Positions 1 through 8,205 of a stretch of DNA of 64,000 nucleotides are shown one piece after another; positions within the stretch are counted from its first letter, which is position 1, and each line of letters begins with the position of its first letter. The notes below the pieces were generated by a model that saw only the letters and a program-made list of their open reading frames with translations, made no database searches and was not told where the DNA came from. Source of the DNA: Streptomyces sp. S4.7. GTDB lineage: Bacteria; Actinomycetota; Actinomycetes; Streptomycetales; Streptomycetaceae. The translations under genes were made by a program, and so were the position numbers. The DNA lies in NCBI RefSeq assembly GCF_010384365.1, contig NZ_CP048397.1:434001-498000 (forward strand), given 5' to 3'.

Positions 1-76
1 GGTCATCCCCTGTCCGGTGGCTGACGCGGCGCCGGGCCACAAGTCGTAGGGCCGCCACTCGGCGTACCGCCCCGGG

Positions 77-292
77 TCACCCCGCGAGGCCCCGCGCCAC
101 CAGCGCCGCCCGTACGCGGTTCGAGACGCCCGGAAGGTGAGGATGCGGCGCACATGCGCCCTCACCGTCGCCTCGCGCGCCTGGAGCGGATCCCCGGTCT
201 CCGCGTTGGTCATGCCGCCGGCGAGCGCCGCCGGCACCTGGCACTCCCTCGGGGTGAACCGCCGCGCGGTACGCCCGCGGAGAGGGGACGGC
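77..292 (-). pseudogene. LuxR-type HTH regulator remnant, C-terminal fragment with frameshift
   Basis: Reading the minus strand from about 292, the peptide starts RRFTPRECQ, continues GGMTNAE, then EATVRAHVRRIL. This is the usual LuxR/FixJ C-terminal helix-turn-helix order. After the RRIL segment the frame is lost, but a neighbouring frame carries on with GVSNRVRAALVARGLAG and a stop at 77, which is how such regulators normally end. One base gained or lost near position 130 explains the break. Only the DNA-binding end survives; the receiver or sensor part is absent, and the fragment is cut short just after the terminator of the next gene. I infer a decayed regulator. The alternative is a sequencing error in an already truncated fragment. 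Confidence 0.55.
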
Positions 293-327
293 GTCGGGTT
301 GCGCGGCCCGGGACCGCGCAACCCGAC
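293..327. terminator. Strong intrinsic hairpin terminator
   Basis: A perfect 14-bp inverted repeat (gtcgggttgcgcgg and its complement) encloses a 7-nt loop. It lies just downstream of the minus-strand phospholipase-like gene and would terminate its transcript. There is no long T run, as is common in Streptomyces. Confidence 0.8.
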
Positions 328-342
328 CCTCGCTCGGCCCCT

Positions 343-1395
343 CTACCGCCCCGCGCCGCGTTCCACGACCGTGGCGAGCACGGACGGCAGCGGGTACCAG
401 TCCGCCGACACGATGCTCGCGTGCCGCCCCGCCAGCAGCGTGACGCGGTCGCGCGCCTGCGCCTGTGTGGGGTTGGTGCCGTCGATGGCGGGCGCCACCG
501 TGTGCGCGTCCGTCATGACCACCAGATAGTGCCGCTGGTCGTACCAGGCGGTGTCGAATCCCTCGGCCGCGTAGATGGACGCGGAGCCGTCGAAGACGAC
601 GAACCACGGCCGCAGCGAGGCGTCCGCGTACCGGGTCCGGGGGTCCCCTGCGGCGGCGCCGAGCACGGCGGGGAAGGCCGCCGCGTCGCCGAGCCGTCCG
701 GCGGCGGCGAGGTCCCGAAGGTGCGTGGCGTACTCGCGGTCGGTCCACAGGGTGTCGAGGGGGTTCTGCTGCTCGACGGTGCCGGGGATCAGCTCGAATA
801 CGAACTTGCCCACGAGCGCGGAGCGCGCCGGCCAGCCGCGCTCCCGCACGGCGCTGTCGAGGTCCGTACTGCCGCCCACGAGGTCGGCGGGGCGGTAGAC
901 CGCGTCGCCGAGCGTGGAGGTCAGGAGCGCGTCGAGCGCGGCGGGGCCGCGTCCGCCCTTGCCCTGGAAGCCGTCCTTCAGCTCGACCTTGACGAGGATC
1001 GGCCGGTGGCCGGGGTTGGCGTCGTGCCAGACCTTCATGTCCGCGAGACAGCCGGGAAGTCCCTGGTCGCGGGCCTTGGTGCGCAGCTCACCGGTGTTGG
1101 CGGCATTGACGCAATTGCTGTTGCTGCCGAGCGGGTTGCTGTGCGACACGCGCCAGGACGCGCCGAACACATTGGTCCACACGTCGAGTTCGAGCATCCC
1201 GGCACCGGAGTCCAGCGCGTCGGCGAGATACGGGAAGGTCGTCTTCTCGTACGCGTTGTGGACCCCGACCCCGGTGGAAGAGGAGTACGGCAGTTGTTCG
1301 TCGGCGACGGCGGTACTCGCCTGGCTCAGCGCGCCCACCAGCGCCAGCGCCCCGGCCGCGCCCGCGGCCACTGTCGTACGCATGAGTCTTCCCAT
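343..1395 (-). CDS. Secreted Ca2+-dependent PI-PLC-like phosphodiesterase
   Basis: About 350 residues. I start at MGRLMRTTVAAG, which has a GGGAA-like ribosome site upstream; longer upstream ORF sequence is not protein-like. Residues 1-32 form a signal peptide (two Arg, a hydrophobic core, then STAVADE). The mature part has the TIM-barrel phosphodiesterase opening VGVHNAYEK (candidate catalytic His) and GAGMLELDVWTN (candidate metal-binding Glu/Asp). These match the bacterial Ca2+-dependent phosphoinositide-specific phospholipase C family, which cleaves phosphodiester bonds of phosphatidylinositol-type lipids outside the cell. The actual substrate is not readable from the sequence. It is transcribed alone and followed by a strong hairpin. 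Related glycerophosphodiester phosphodiesterases are a less likely alternative. Confidence 0.75.
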   Translation of the reverse strand: MGRLMRTTVAAGAAGALALVGALSQASTAVADEQLPYSSSTGVGVHNAYEKTTFPYLADALDSGAGMLELDVWTNVFGASWRVSHSNPLGSNSNCVNAANTGELRTKARDQGLPGCLADMKVWHDANPGHRPILVKVELKDGFQGKGGRGPAALDALLTSTLGDAVYRPADLVGGSTDLDSAVRERGWPARSALVGKFVFELIPGTVEQQNPLDTLWTDREYATHLRDLAAAGRLGDAAAFPAVLGAAAGDPRTRYADASLRPWFVVFDGSASIYAAEGFDTAWYDQRHYLVVMTDAHTVAPAIDGTNPTQAQARDRVTLLAGRHASIVSADWYPLPSVLATVVERGAGR

Positions 1396-1591
1396 GTTCC
1401 CGGCCTTCCCGTCATACGAGTGAAGTGACGGGAACAGTAAGGCAGTTGGGTGACGAGCGGGGGGACGGAGGCTTACCCGACCCGGCACGGTCCGCGGTAC
1501 GGCGGGAACAGACGCATCCGGTGGCCGATATCAGCGACGTCCCTTCCTCCTGCCCCGGAGCCGGGGCGCCACGGACCGGCCGGGTCCTGCT

Positions 1592-3595
1592 CTACGGCGC
1601 AGGGGGCCCCGGCGGGGCGGCGGTCGCCTGACGGCCCATCAGTTCCGCCAGTCCCCGCCGGGTGACGGCCAGTACGACTCGGTCCTGCGCCCGCAGTACA
1701 TAGCCGGGGTGCAGGTCCCAGACCAGTCCGGCGGGCCGGTCCTCGTCGTGGTCGCGCCGGGTGTCCGCGAGATCCGGCAGCCGGTCCCCCGGCGCCGCCG
1801 TGTCCAGCGCGATGACCCGCCACGCGCCCGGCCTGAACACCTCGGCGACGGTGCGCCCCTGGAGTCTCGGGTGGCCGGCCACGTCGATGGCCGCGACCAG
1901 CAGCACCTTGCGCTCGACCGGGATCGCACCGAGGATCTGACGCCCCATCATGGCGATGGCGAACGCCGGGGCCGCGAGCGTGGAGACGCTGCGGCTACGG
2001 GTCAGGGCCCGGGGGTGGGCGGCGCGCAGCGTCCGGTAGACGGCGGTGGCGAACTCGTCGTCGTACAGCCGCAGGGCGACCCGCAGGTCCGGTTTGACGG
2101 ACCGTGCGTACAGGGCGGCTTCGAGGTTGGTGACGTCGATGCTGGTGAGCGCGAGCAGGGCGTGCGCCCGGTGCACCTTGGCCGCCTCCAGGACCCCTTC
2201 CTGCGTCACGTCGCCGACGACCGTCGGCACCCGCAGGCTCCGCGCGAGGGCGATTCCCCGGGCCTCGGGGTCCTCCTCCACGCACACCACCGGGATGTCC
2301 AGCTCGCGCAGCCGTACCAGCACCCTGCTCCCGATCTTGCCGAGGCCGAGCAGCACGATGTGGCCGGACAGTCCGCGGGGCGGCCTGCGCAGCGCCGACG
2401 CGTTGCGGAAGGTGCCGAGCGCTTCGAGTACGGCGGCGAGCAGGACCGGCAGCAGCAGCAACCCGGCCACCCCGGACAGGAGTTGGATGACCTGGCGGTC
2501 CAGGTCCTCACCGGTGGCGGGGTCCCCGATGGCGAACAGGTCGAGCAGCACGATGTACGTCGCGTGCAGCGGGTGGTCGTCCGTCGTGATGGCGGAGGCG
2601 ACGGCCAGGGCCAGTACGGCGACGGCGATCCCGGCGAACGACCAGCGGAGCCGCCGGGAGAGGAGTGAACCCAGCGGGGCGCCGCGCCCCGTGGTCCGGC
2701 GGCGTGACAGCGGCTCGCCCTCGTGGGAGACGGCCTCCAGGACCACGGTGCCCCGGCCGGTGGCCGCCGCCGTGGTGTCGTCGTCGGGCAGCAGCCGGGG
2801 GCCGTCGTTGCCGCTGCTGTCCGAACCCTCCTCGCCCGCCGGGTCGTTGGTCGTGGAGGAGAGCAGCGCGAGGGTGCACAGACCCGGGTCGGCGACCTCG
2901 CCGGGGCCCGGCGGATTGCGCTCCACGGCCCGCAGCATCAGCCCGTCGGCCCGGACGATCTTGCTGGTGCCGGCCACGGCGGTGGCCGCCAGCGCGGGAG
3001 CGGCGGTGTCGGCGTCGGAGAGCACGGTGGTGGACGCGTCGAGCGCGGCGATGTCCAGTCCGGGCACGGCGACGGCCGCCGCCTGGTCGAGCAGCTCTTC
3101 GAGGTGCTGGCCGAGTTTGCGGTTGTAGAGCCTGATGACCAGGCGCAGTTGGGGATTGAGACGCCGGGCGGCGAGGGCCGTCCTGATGTTGACCTCGTCG
3201 TCGTCGTGGACGAGCGCGAGGGCCGCCGCCTCGGTCACTCCCGCTTCCACGAGGACATCGGTGTCGAGCTCCCCGGCCTCGATGAGCCGTGGCGGTTCGG
3301 GGTCACCCGGCCGGCCGTCGGGGCCGCCGGGGCCGCCGGTGGCGGGGCCGTACGTCCGGGCCATGACCGCCGACATCCGGCCGATGAGGGCGGAGGCCCT
3401 GCCACGGCCGGTGAGCGGGGCGGGATCCCGGCGTTCGGCGCGCACGGGCGGGACGACGAGGGCGACCTGTTCCCCGTAGACGTCACGCAGTTCACCGGCC
3501 AGCCGGTGGCCCAGCGCGTCGTCGCCGCACACGATCATGTGGCCGGGCTGCGAGCCGTGCGGTACCTGGGACGGAAGTTGCGGCAGTGACGTCAC
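1592..3595 (-). CDS. Two-RCK (TrkA-N) ion-channel-like membrane protein
   Basis: 667 residues, GTG start. An N-terminal Rossmann/RCK module (about 18-240) is followed by a two-helix membrane core (TM about 317-337 and 368-393) and a second Rossmann domain from about 411, whose GLGKIGSRV is a clear nucleotide-binding loop. The architecture is that of the CASTOR/POLLUX-type and Kch-like cation channels, in which cytoplasmic RCK domains gate the pore. The pore loop between the helices reads DLFAIGDP instead of the potassium filter TVGYGD, so selectivity cannot be assumed. Acidic/Gly-rich linkers (about 240-300) separate the first RCK from the membrane part. It is monocistronic. A regulator with a vestigial pore is possible. 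Confidence 0.75.
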   Translation of the reverse strand: MTSLPQLPSQVPHGSQPGHMIVCGDDALGHRLAGELRDVYGEQVALVVPPVRAERRDPAPLTGRGRASALIGRMSAVMARTYGPATGGPGGPDGRPGDPEPPRLIEAGELDTDVLVEAGVTEAAALALVHDDDEVNIRTALAARRLNPQLRLVIRLYNRKLGQHLEELLDQAAAVAVPGLDIAALDASTTVLSDADTAAPALAATAVAGTSKIVRADGLMLRAVERNPPGPGEVADPGLCTLALLSSTTNDPAGEEGSDSSGNDGPRLLPDDDTTAAATGRGTVVLEAVSHEGEPLSRRRTTGRGAPLGSLLSRRLRWSFAGIAVAVLALAVASAITTDDHPLHATYIVLLDLFAIGDPATGEDLDRQVIQLLSGVAGLLLLPVLLAAVLEALGTFRNASALRRPPRGLSGHIVLLGLGKIGSRVLVRLRELDIPVVCVEEDPEARGIALARSLRVPTVVGDVTQEGVLEAAKVHRAHALLALTSIDVTNLEAALYARSVKPDLRVALRLYDDEFATAVYRTLRAAHPRALTRSRSVSTLAAPAFAIAMMGRQILGAIPVERKVLLVAAIDVAGHPRLQGRTVAEVFRPGAWRVIALDTAAPGDRLPDLADTRRDHDEDRPAGLVWDLHPGYVLRAQDRVVLAVTRRGLAELMGRQATAAPPGPPAP

Positions 3596-3689
3596 AGGCC
3601 CAGTGTGCCGAACAGGCAGCCGGGAATGGCGAGTTCCGGCCGGTCAGCCCCGGTGCGCGCGCACGATCTTCACCGGATCCGACGGCCGG

Positions 3690-4901
3690 TCAGCGGCGAA
3701 CCGCCCGCAGGACCACGAACTTCGGATCGCTCGCCATGACGTCGCAGTTGCCGAACAGCCGCCGCAGTCTGGTGTGGTAGCCGAGGTGCCGGTTGCCGAC
3801 CACCCACAGCTGGCCGCCGGGCCGCAGCGCCTCGCGCGATCCGGTGAACATCCGGAAGGCCGTCGCGTCGGTGGTCGCCTGATGGCTGTGGAACGGCGGA
3901 TTGTTGAGCACGAGGTCGGCCGACCCCGCCGCCACGGTGGCCAGGCCGTCCCCGACGACGAACCGCGCCGGATTCGCGGTGTCGACGTTCTTGGCGTACG
4001 TCGCCTCGGCGGACGCCACGGCCGAGAAGGACTCGTCGATGAACGTCAGCCGGGCCTCGGGGTTGGCCACGGCGACGGCCGTGCCGAGGACGCCGTTCCC
4101 GCAGCCGAGGTCGACGACATGCTCCGGACCGCGGCGCTCGGGCAGATTGCGCAGGAAGAACCGCGTGCCGATGTCGAGGCGCTCCGCGCAGAAGATCCCG
4201 GCGTGGTTGACGACGGTCAGGCCCGAGCCGGCGCCGGCGTCTTCGGGCACGGTGTACGAGATCGGCCAGGCACCGGCGGTCGCGCGGGAGCGGGCGTGTT
4301 CGGCGGCCGGCGCGCAGAAGATCAGCCGCGCCTTCTTCACCGCGAGCGAGGTCCGGGTCGGGCCGAGGATCTGCTCGAAGAGTCTCAGTGTCGAGGTGTG
4401 GATCTCGGTGACCTTGCCGGTGCCGACCACGGTGGTCCCCCGGTGCACGGCAGGCGCCAGCCGGTGCAGCTGGTCCTCCAGGAGGGAGAGGCTCTTGGGC
4501 ACCCGGATCAGCAGGACGTCGATCCGCTCGGGCGGTGTGTCGCGCGCCGAGAGCAGGCGTACGGCGTCGGTGTCGATGCCGTTGCGCAGCAGGTTGGCGT
4601 GGGTCGCCCGCTGAGCGAGGTACGAGTCGGTGATCTGTACGGGGAGGTAGGCGGCGAGCGCGGTGGCGAGCGCGCCCCAGCGGTCGCCGACGACGACCAC
4701 GTTGCCGGACAGATCCACACCGGCGCGCACGGCGGCGGCCTCGGCTCCGGTCGCGGTGTCGTCCGCGGCGGCGGCCTCGGCCTCGGCGAGGTGCCGCAGC
4801 AGATACTCGTCGGCCGCGTCCCAGGCCCGCAGCGTGTCGCGGGGCTGCTCGGGAAAGCGGGCAAGGTCGAGATCGCCCCAGGGCGTCGTCAAACGGTTCA
4901 T
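3690..4901 (-). CDS. rlmG: 23S/16S rRNA (guanine-N2)-methyltransferase, RlmG/RsmC type
   Basis: 403 residues with the two-domain layout of RlmG/RsmC: a degenerate N-terminal methyltransferase-like half (about 1-200) and a catalytic C-terminal half. The latter has the SAM-binding VVDLGCGNGVLG (about 250) and the N6/N2-methylase motif LNNPPFHSH (about 315). The family methylates guanine N2 in ribosomal RNA using S-adenosylmethionine in the cytoplasm. The ATG start is preceded by a short leader. Length and motif order are complete. Which rRNA position is modified cannot be decided from the sequence, so the symbol is by family resemblance. Confidence 0.8.
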   Translation of the reverse strand: MNRLTTPWGDLDLARFPEQPRDTLRAWDAADEYLLRHLAEAEAAAADDTATGAEAAAVRAGVDLSGNVVVVGDRWGALATALAAYLPVQITDSYLAQRATHANLLRNGIDTDAVRLLSARDTPPERIDVLLIRVPKSLSLLEDQLHRLAPAVHRGTTVVGTGKVTEIHTSTLRLFEQILGPTRTSLAVKKARLIFCAPAAEHARSRATAGAWPISYTVPEDAGAGSGLTVVNHAGIFCAERLDIGTRFFLRNLPERRGPEHVVDLGCGNGVLGTAVAVANPEARLTFIDESFSAVASAEATYAKNVDTANPARFVVGDGLATVAAGSADLVLNNPPFHSHQATTDATAFRMFTGSREALRPGGQLWVVGNRHLGYHTRLRRLFGNCDVMASDPKFVVLRAVRR

Positions 4902-4965
4902 CGTCCACTCAGGCTAACCGAGCGGCCGCACCGCCCTGTCCCGGACGTAAAGCGCTGAGCTGCCG

Positions 4966-5259
4966 TTAGGCCCTGTCCGGCGGGTCTTCGGGGGCCCGGC
5001 CCGCGTCTGTGCGCCGCTGGTCCCGCGCGTGCTCCCTGGCCATCTCGCGGGCCCGCTGGAGCGCGATCCTGGCCTGCCGCACGGTCAGTACGGCGGCGAA
5101 CTCGGACCGTGCGATGCCGAGGACGACATCGGCGTCGGCGGGTGGTTCCGGATGGTTGCGCAGGGCGATGTCCGCGGCGGCCAGCGCCAGGATGTCGTCG
5201 TCGGGCGACGCGCCCGGCTGCGACATGGTCCGCATCACCTGGTGCCAGAGCCCGCTCAT
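4966..5259 (-). CDS. Small hypothetical protein (97 aa)
   Basis: The start MSGLWHQVM is chosen because it follows a GA-rich leader (gagggagcgtgacagc) and the peptide upstream of it is out-of-frame regulator sequence. The product is alpha-helical and charged, with a DDDILALAAADIALRN segment and a basic C-terminal half (REMAREHARDQRR). No signal peptide or membrane segment is seen. It starts only five bases after the stop of the TetR-like remnant, suggesting that the two once formed an operon. Function not recognised. Confidence 0.5.
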   Translation of the reverse strand: MSGLWHQVMRTMSQPGASPDDDILALAAADIALRNHPEPPADADVVLGIARSEFAAVLTVRQARIALQRAREMAREHARDQRRTDAGRAPEDPPDRA

Positions 5260-5263
5260 GCTG

Positions 5264-5571
5264 TCACGCTCCCTCGTCCGCACGGCCGGCACCGTCTCCC
5301 GGTGCCGTGGGGTGGCCGATCGTGCCGAGCACATGCCGGATCATCTCGTCCGCCACGAGTTCCCGGGGACCGCTCCCCCGCTGCGGGCCCAGTGCGCCAT
5401 CAGCTCGTTGATGGCGCCGATCAGGGCGACCATCGCCAGGGTGTGGTCGCGCGGCACCGCCTCGCCCCGCCCGACGGCGCGGTCCGCCTCGCCGATCCGG
5501 TACCCGGTTCCGCCCCAGGGGCACCACCGGCCCCGTCGATGCCGTCCGAATCGTCCGTACCGCCCGCGGGG
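5264..5571 (-). pseudogene. TetR-family regulator remnant (ligand-binding half, frameshifted)
   Basis: One minus-strand frame reads IGEADRAVGRGEAV followed by LAMVALIGAINELMAHWAR, the typical last helices of a TetR/AcrR ligand-binding domain. It then stops at an early TGA. A second frame, joined across a CCCCGGG run near 5373, continues with RELVADEMIRHVLGTIG and ends at 5264. No N-terminal helix-turn-helix exists upstream, because the frame is closed at about 5572. I read this as a 5'-truncated, frameshifted relic. The palindrome at 5647-5664 may be its former operator. Confidence 0.5.
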
Positions 5572-5646
5572 TCACCTGTTGGCTCCATCCGCTCTCCCCG
5601 AATCACGCCAGACCTGGCTCACGCCACGCGCCCATGGCGGAGTCAC

Positions 5647-5664
5647 CGGTAAGAGTGCTTACCG
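5647..5664. promoter_or_regulatory. Perfect palindrome, probable TetR-type operator
   Basis: The sequence cggtaagagtgcttaccg has two 7-bp arms around a 4-base centre, the usual shape of TetR-family operators. It lies upstream of the TetR remnant and about 230 bases before the surface-protein gene. The rest of 5665-5890 shows no gene. Confidence 0.5.
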
Positions 5665-5890
5665 AGCATGGCACGCGCGGTGCGCCACCGACCGGGTTTC
5701 CGCGAATTGCCGGGGACCGCCTGGCGCGTGACCGCGTGCCCCTCCGGTAACCCGAGTGGCGGCAGTGACGGTCTCCCGGCGTGCGCTGACAAATCATCAC
5801 TTCTAGCGTCGGGGTAGCTGTGCGGTGCGTTCGGCTGTCCCCGCCGTACCGCCCCCGACGATCACCGGACGATCAGGAGTGGGAGATCCG

Positions 5891-6562
5891 ATGCGCAGGA
5901 TAGATACGGCCTCGGCGGCGATCGTGGGCGCCGCGGCTCTCGTTCTCGGGGCGGGGTGGCCCGCGTTCGCGGGCGACGGGGCCGAATTCGAGTACAGCGT
6001 CTCCCCCGAGGCGATCGAACCCGGTGGCGAGGTGGAGCTCCGTACCAAGGGGTGCCGGGTACCGGCCGTGACCGTCTCGTCGGGGGTGTTCGAAACCGTC
6101 ACCCTCAACGAGGGCGAGGCGAAGTCGGTCAGGATCTTCGACGACGTGAAGCCGGAGGCGGAGTACGAGATCACCTTCGACTGCGACGGAAAGATCCGCT
6201 CGTTGCCACTGATGATCAAAACGGGTGAGCCCGGTGAGCACAGGAAGCCCGGTGAACACAGCAAGCCCGGCAAGCCCGAGAAGCCGGCCGAGTCCGGCAA
6301 GCCGCCGGGACCGTGGGAGCCGCCCCGGCCGAAGCCCCCGGAGCGTCCCGAGCACTCGGAGCGCCCGGTCCACCCCGACCAGCGGCCTCATGAGCCCCGG
6401 CCGCACGGGGACACCGCGCACAAGGGTGTGAAGGCCGGCATCGGCGGCAGCACCGACGGTGGACCGAACACGGCCGGGCTGGCGGTCGGAGCCGCGGTCA
6501 TCGCGGTCGCGCTCGGCGGCGCCGGCCGGCTCCTCCGCCGCCGGCCGGTGAACGGCTCCTGA
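5891..6562 (+). CDS. Surface-anchored protein with Pro/Lys-rich stalk, probable class F sortase partner
   Basis: 223 residues starting at MRRIDTASA, preceded by AGGAGTGGGAG. Residues 1-28 are a signal peptide. Residues 29-120 form a small beta-rich domain with two cysteines (KGCRVP and DCDGK). Residues 115-180 are a stalk of repeated GEH/KPG, KPEKP and PERPEH units. A C-terminal hydrophobic helix (AGLAVGAAVIAVALGG) ends in RLLRRRP. This is the layout of wall- or membrane-anchored proteins. It lies 80 bases before a class F sortase gene on the same strand, so I infer that it is the sortase substrate or partner; the segment GGPNTAG before the helix would be the sorting site. No classical LPXTG is present. 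Confidence 0.6.
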   Translation: MRRIDTASAAIVGAAALVLGAGWPAFAGDGAEFEYSVSPEAIEPGGEVELRTKGCRVPAVTVSSGVFETVTLNEGEAKSVRIFDDVKPEAEYEITFDCDGKIRSLPLMIKTGEPGEHRKPGEHSKPGKPEKPAESGKPPGPWEPPRPKPPERPEHSERPVHPDQRPHEPRPHGDTAHKGVKAGIGGSTDGGPNTAGLAVGAAVIAVALGGAGRLLRRRPVNGS

Positions 6563-6641
6563 CCACGTCCCCGCCCCTGGATCCGGCCGTGCCTCGCCGC
6601 GCGGCCGGTTCCACGGGTCCATCCCCGGCGCCGGACGGTGC

Positions 6642-7352
6642 GTGATGACGGAAACGGAAAGGCTCCGGGCCTCCCGGTGGTCCATGGTCGTACTGCTGCT
6701 GCTCGTCGGTGTCTTCGTGGTGCGCATCAGCGCCGAGGGGCAGCTCGTGCTCCCGCCGCAGCCCGCCGGAGCGGGGTCCGCGGCGCGGGACGGCGGAGGG
6801 GACGCCGGAGGAGACACGGGGAGGGACGGGGAAGCGGACGCGGTGCCCCGGCCCGCCGGAGCGGCGGCGAGGGCCGCCCCTCCGCTGCCGGGCTCCACCG
6901 CGACCCGGCTCCGTATCCCCTCGGTACGGGTCGACGCGCCGCTGACCCGGGTGTCGCTGGACGCCGATGGCTGGATCGACGCGCCACCGGCCGGCCGGCC
7001 CGAACTGGCGGGCCACTTCCGGGGATCGGTGACCCCCGGCGAGCAGGGCACCTCGGTGATCGTGGGGCATGTCGACACCGCTCAAGGCCCCGCCGTCTTC
7101 TACGACTTGGGCCGTCTCGCCAAGGACAGCCGCGTCGAGGTGACACGCGCCGACGGCACCACGGCGGTGTTCACCGTCTACGGGGTCGAGTCCTTCACCA
7201 AGCACGGTTTCCCGGCCGAGAGCGTCTACCGGGCGACGGGGGCGCCCGAACTGCGCCTGATCACCTGCGGTGGTCCGTTCACCGAGAAGACCGGGTACCA
7301 GGGCAACGTCGTCGCCTTCGCCCGCCTCACCGAGACCCGAAGGGCGGCCTGA
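6642..7352 (+). CDS. Class F sortase
   Basis: 236 residues. GTG at 6642 or ATG at 6645 may serve as start. An N-terminal membrane anchor (WSMVVLLLLVGVFVVRI) is followed by a Gly/Asp-rich linker (about 38-80) and the sortase beta-barrel. Catalytic His lies in IVGHVDTAQG (about 137) and catalytic Cys in LRLITCGGPF (about 205). Class F sortases are actinobacterial transpeptidases acting outside the membrane, mostly of unknown substrate. I cannot point with certainty to the catalytic arginine. The neighbouring stalked protein is the natural candidate substrate. Confidence 0.85.
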   Translation: MMTETERLRASRWSMVVLLLLVGVFVVRISAEGQLVLPPQPAGAGSAARDGGGDAGGDTGRDGEADAVPRPAGAAARAAPPLPGSTATRLRIPSVRVDAPLTRVSLDADGWIDAPPAGRPELAGHFRGSVTPGEQGTSVIVGHVDTAQGPAVFYDLGRLAKDSRVEVTRADGTTAVFTVYGVESFTKHGFPAESVYRATGAPELRLITCGGPFTEKTGYQGNVVAFARLTETRRAA

Positions 7353-7410
7353 CCGGCGGTGGGCGGCAAACCCTGTTGCGGCGCGGGCGGTGGGCCGCTG
7401 AAGTGGGCGA

Positions 7411-8205
7411 ATGGACAATGAAGCGGTACGCGCGCTGTTCGACCGCCAGATGCGCAGGCAGGCGCCCGCCGACGGACCGGGGGCCGTGGTCGAGCGGGTG
7501 GGCGCCGTGGTCCGCCAGACGGCGACCGGCCCCGGCGCGGAGTCGGACGGCGGCTGGAACGGTGTCCTGTGGTCGGACCTGGACGCCGGCTCCGCGGATG
7601 CCGCGATCGGCGAGCAGATACGTCATTTCACCTCCCTCGGCCTTGAGTTCGAGTGGAAGGTCTACTCCCACGACGCGCCCCACGACCTTCCCCGACGGCT
7701 GGTGGCGGCCGGGTTCACGTCCGAGCCCGCGGAGACGCTGATGGTCGCCGAGACCGCCGATCTGCCGCGTGATGTCGCGCTGCCCGAGGGGGTGCGGCTG
7801 GTCGCGGTGACCGACGCGGCGGGTGCGGAGCTGATGGCCGAGGTCCACGAGCAGGCTTTCGGCGCGGACCGCAGCCACACCCTGGAGCGGCTGACGGCCC
7901 AGCTCGCCGCCGCTCCCGGCAGTGTCACGGCGGCTGTCGCCATGGCCGGTGACGTGCCGGTGAGCGCGGCGCGGATGGAGCTGCCGGCCGGCCCGGAGTT
8001 CGCCGGCCTGTGGGGCGGCGGCACCGTCCCCGCCTGGCGCGGCCGGGGTCTCTACCGCGCGCTGGTCGCCTTCCGCACCCGTCTGGCCGCCGAGCGGGGC
8101 TACCGCTACATGCAGGTCGACGCGTCGAGCCGGAGCCGTCCGATCCTGCGACGGCTCGGCTTCGAGGAGCTGAGCACGACCACCCCGTACGTCTACACCC
8201 CTTAG
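7411..8205 (+). CDS. GNAT-family N-acetyltransferase
   Basis: 264 residues. The first 120 residues are a poorly conserved N-terminal domain. The C-terminal half is a GNAT fold with the acetyl-CoA loop VPAWRGRGLYRAL (about 208-220), the beta strand GYRYMQVDAS and the closing helix RPILRRLGFEEL. It transfers an acetyl group to an unknown amine. The stop overlaps the end of the convergent kinase gene by four bases, so the pair has no intergenic terminator. Confidence 0.8.
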   Translation: MDNEAVRALFDRQMRRQAPADGPGAVVERVGAVVRQTATGPGAESDGGWNGVLWSDLDAGSADAAIGEQIRHFTSLGLEFEWKVYSHDAPHDLPRRLVAAGFTSEPAETLMVAETADLPRDVALPEGVRLVAVTDAAGAELMAEVHEQAFGADRSHTLERLTAQLAAAPGSVTAAVAMAGDVPVSAARMELPAGPEFAGLWGGGTVPAWRGRGLYRALVAFRTRLAAERGYRYMQVDASSRSRPILRRLGFEELSTTTPYVYTP

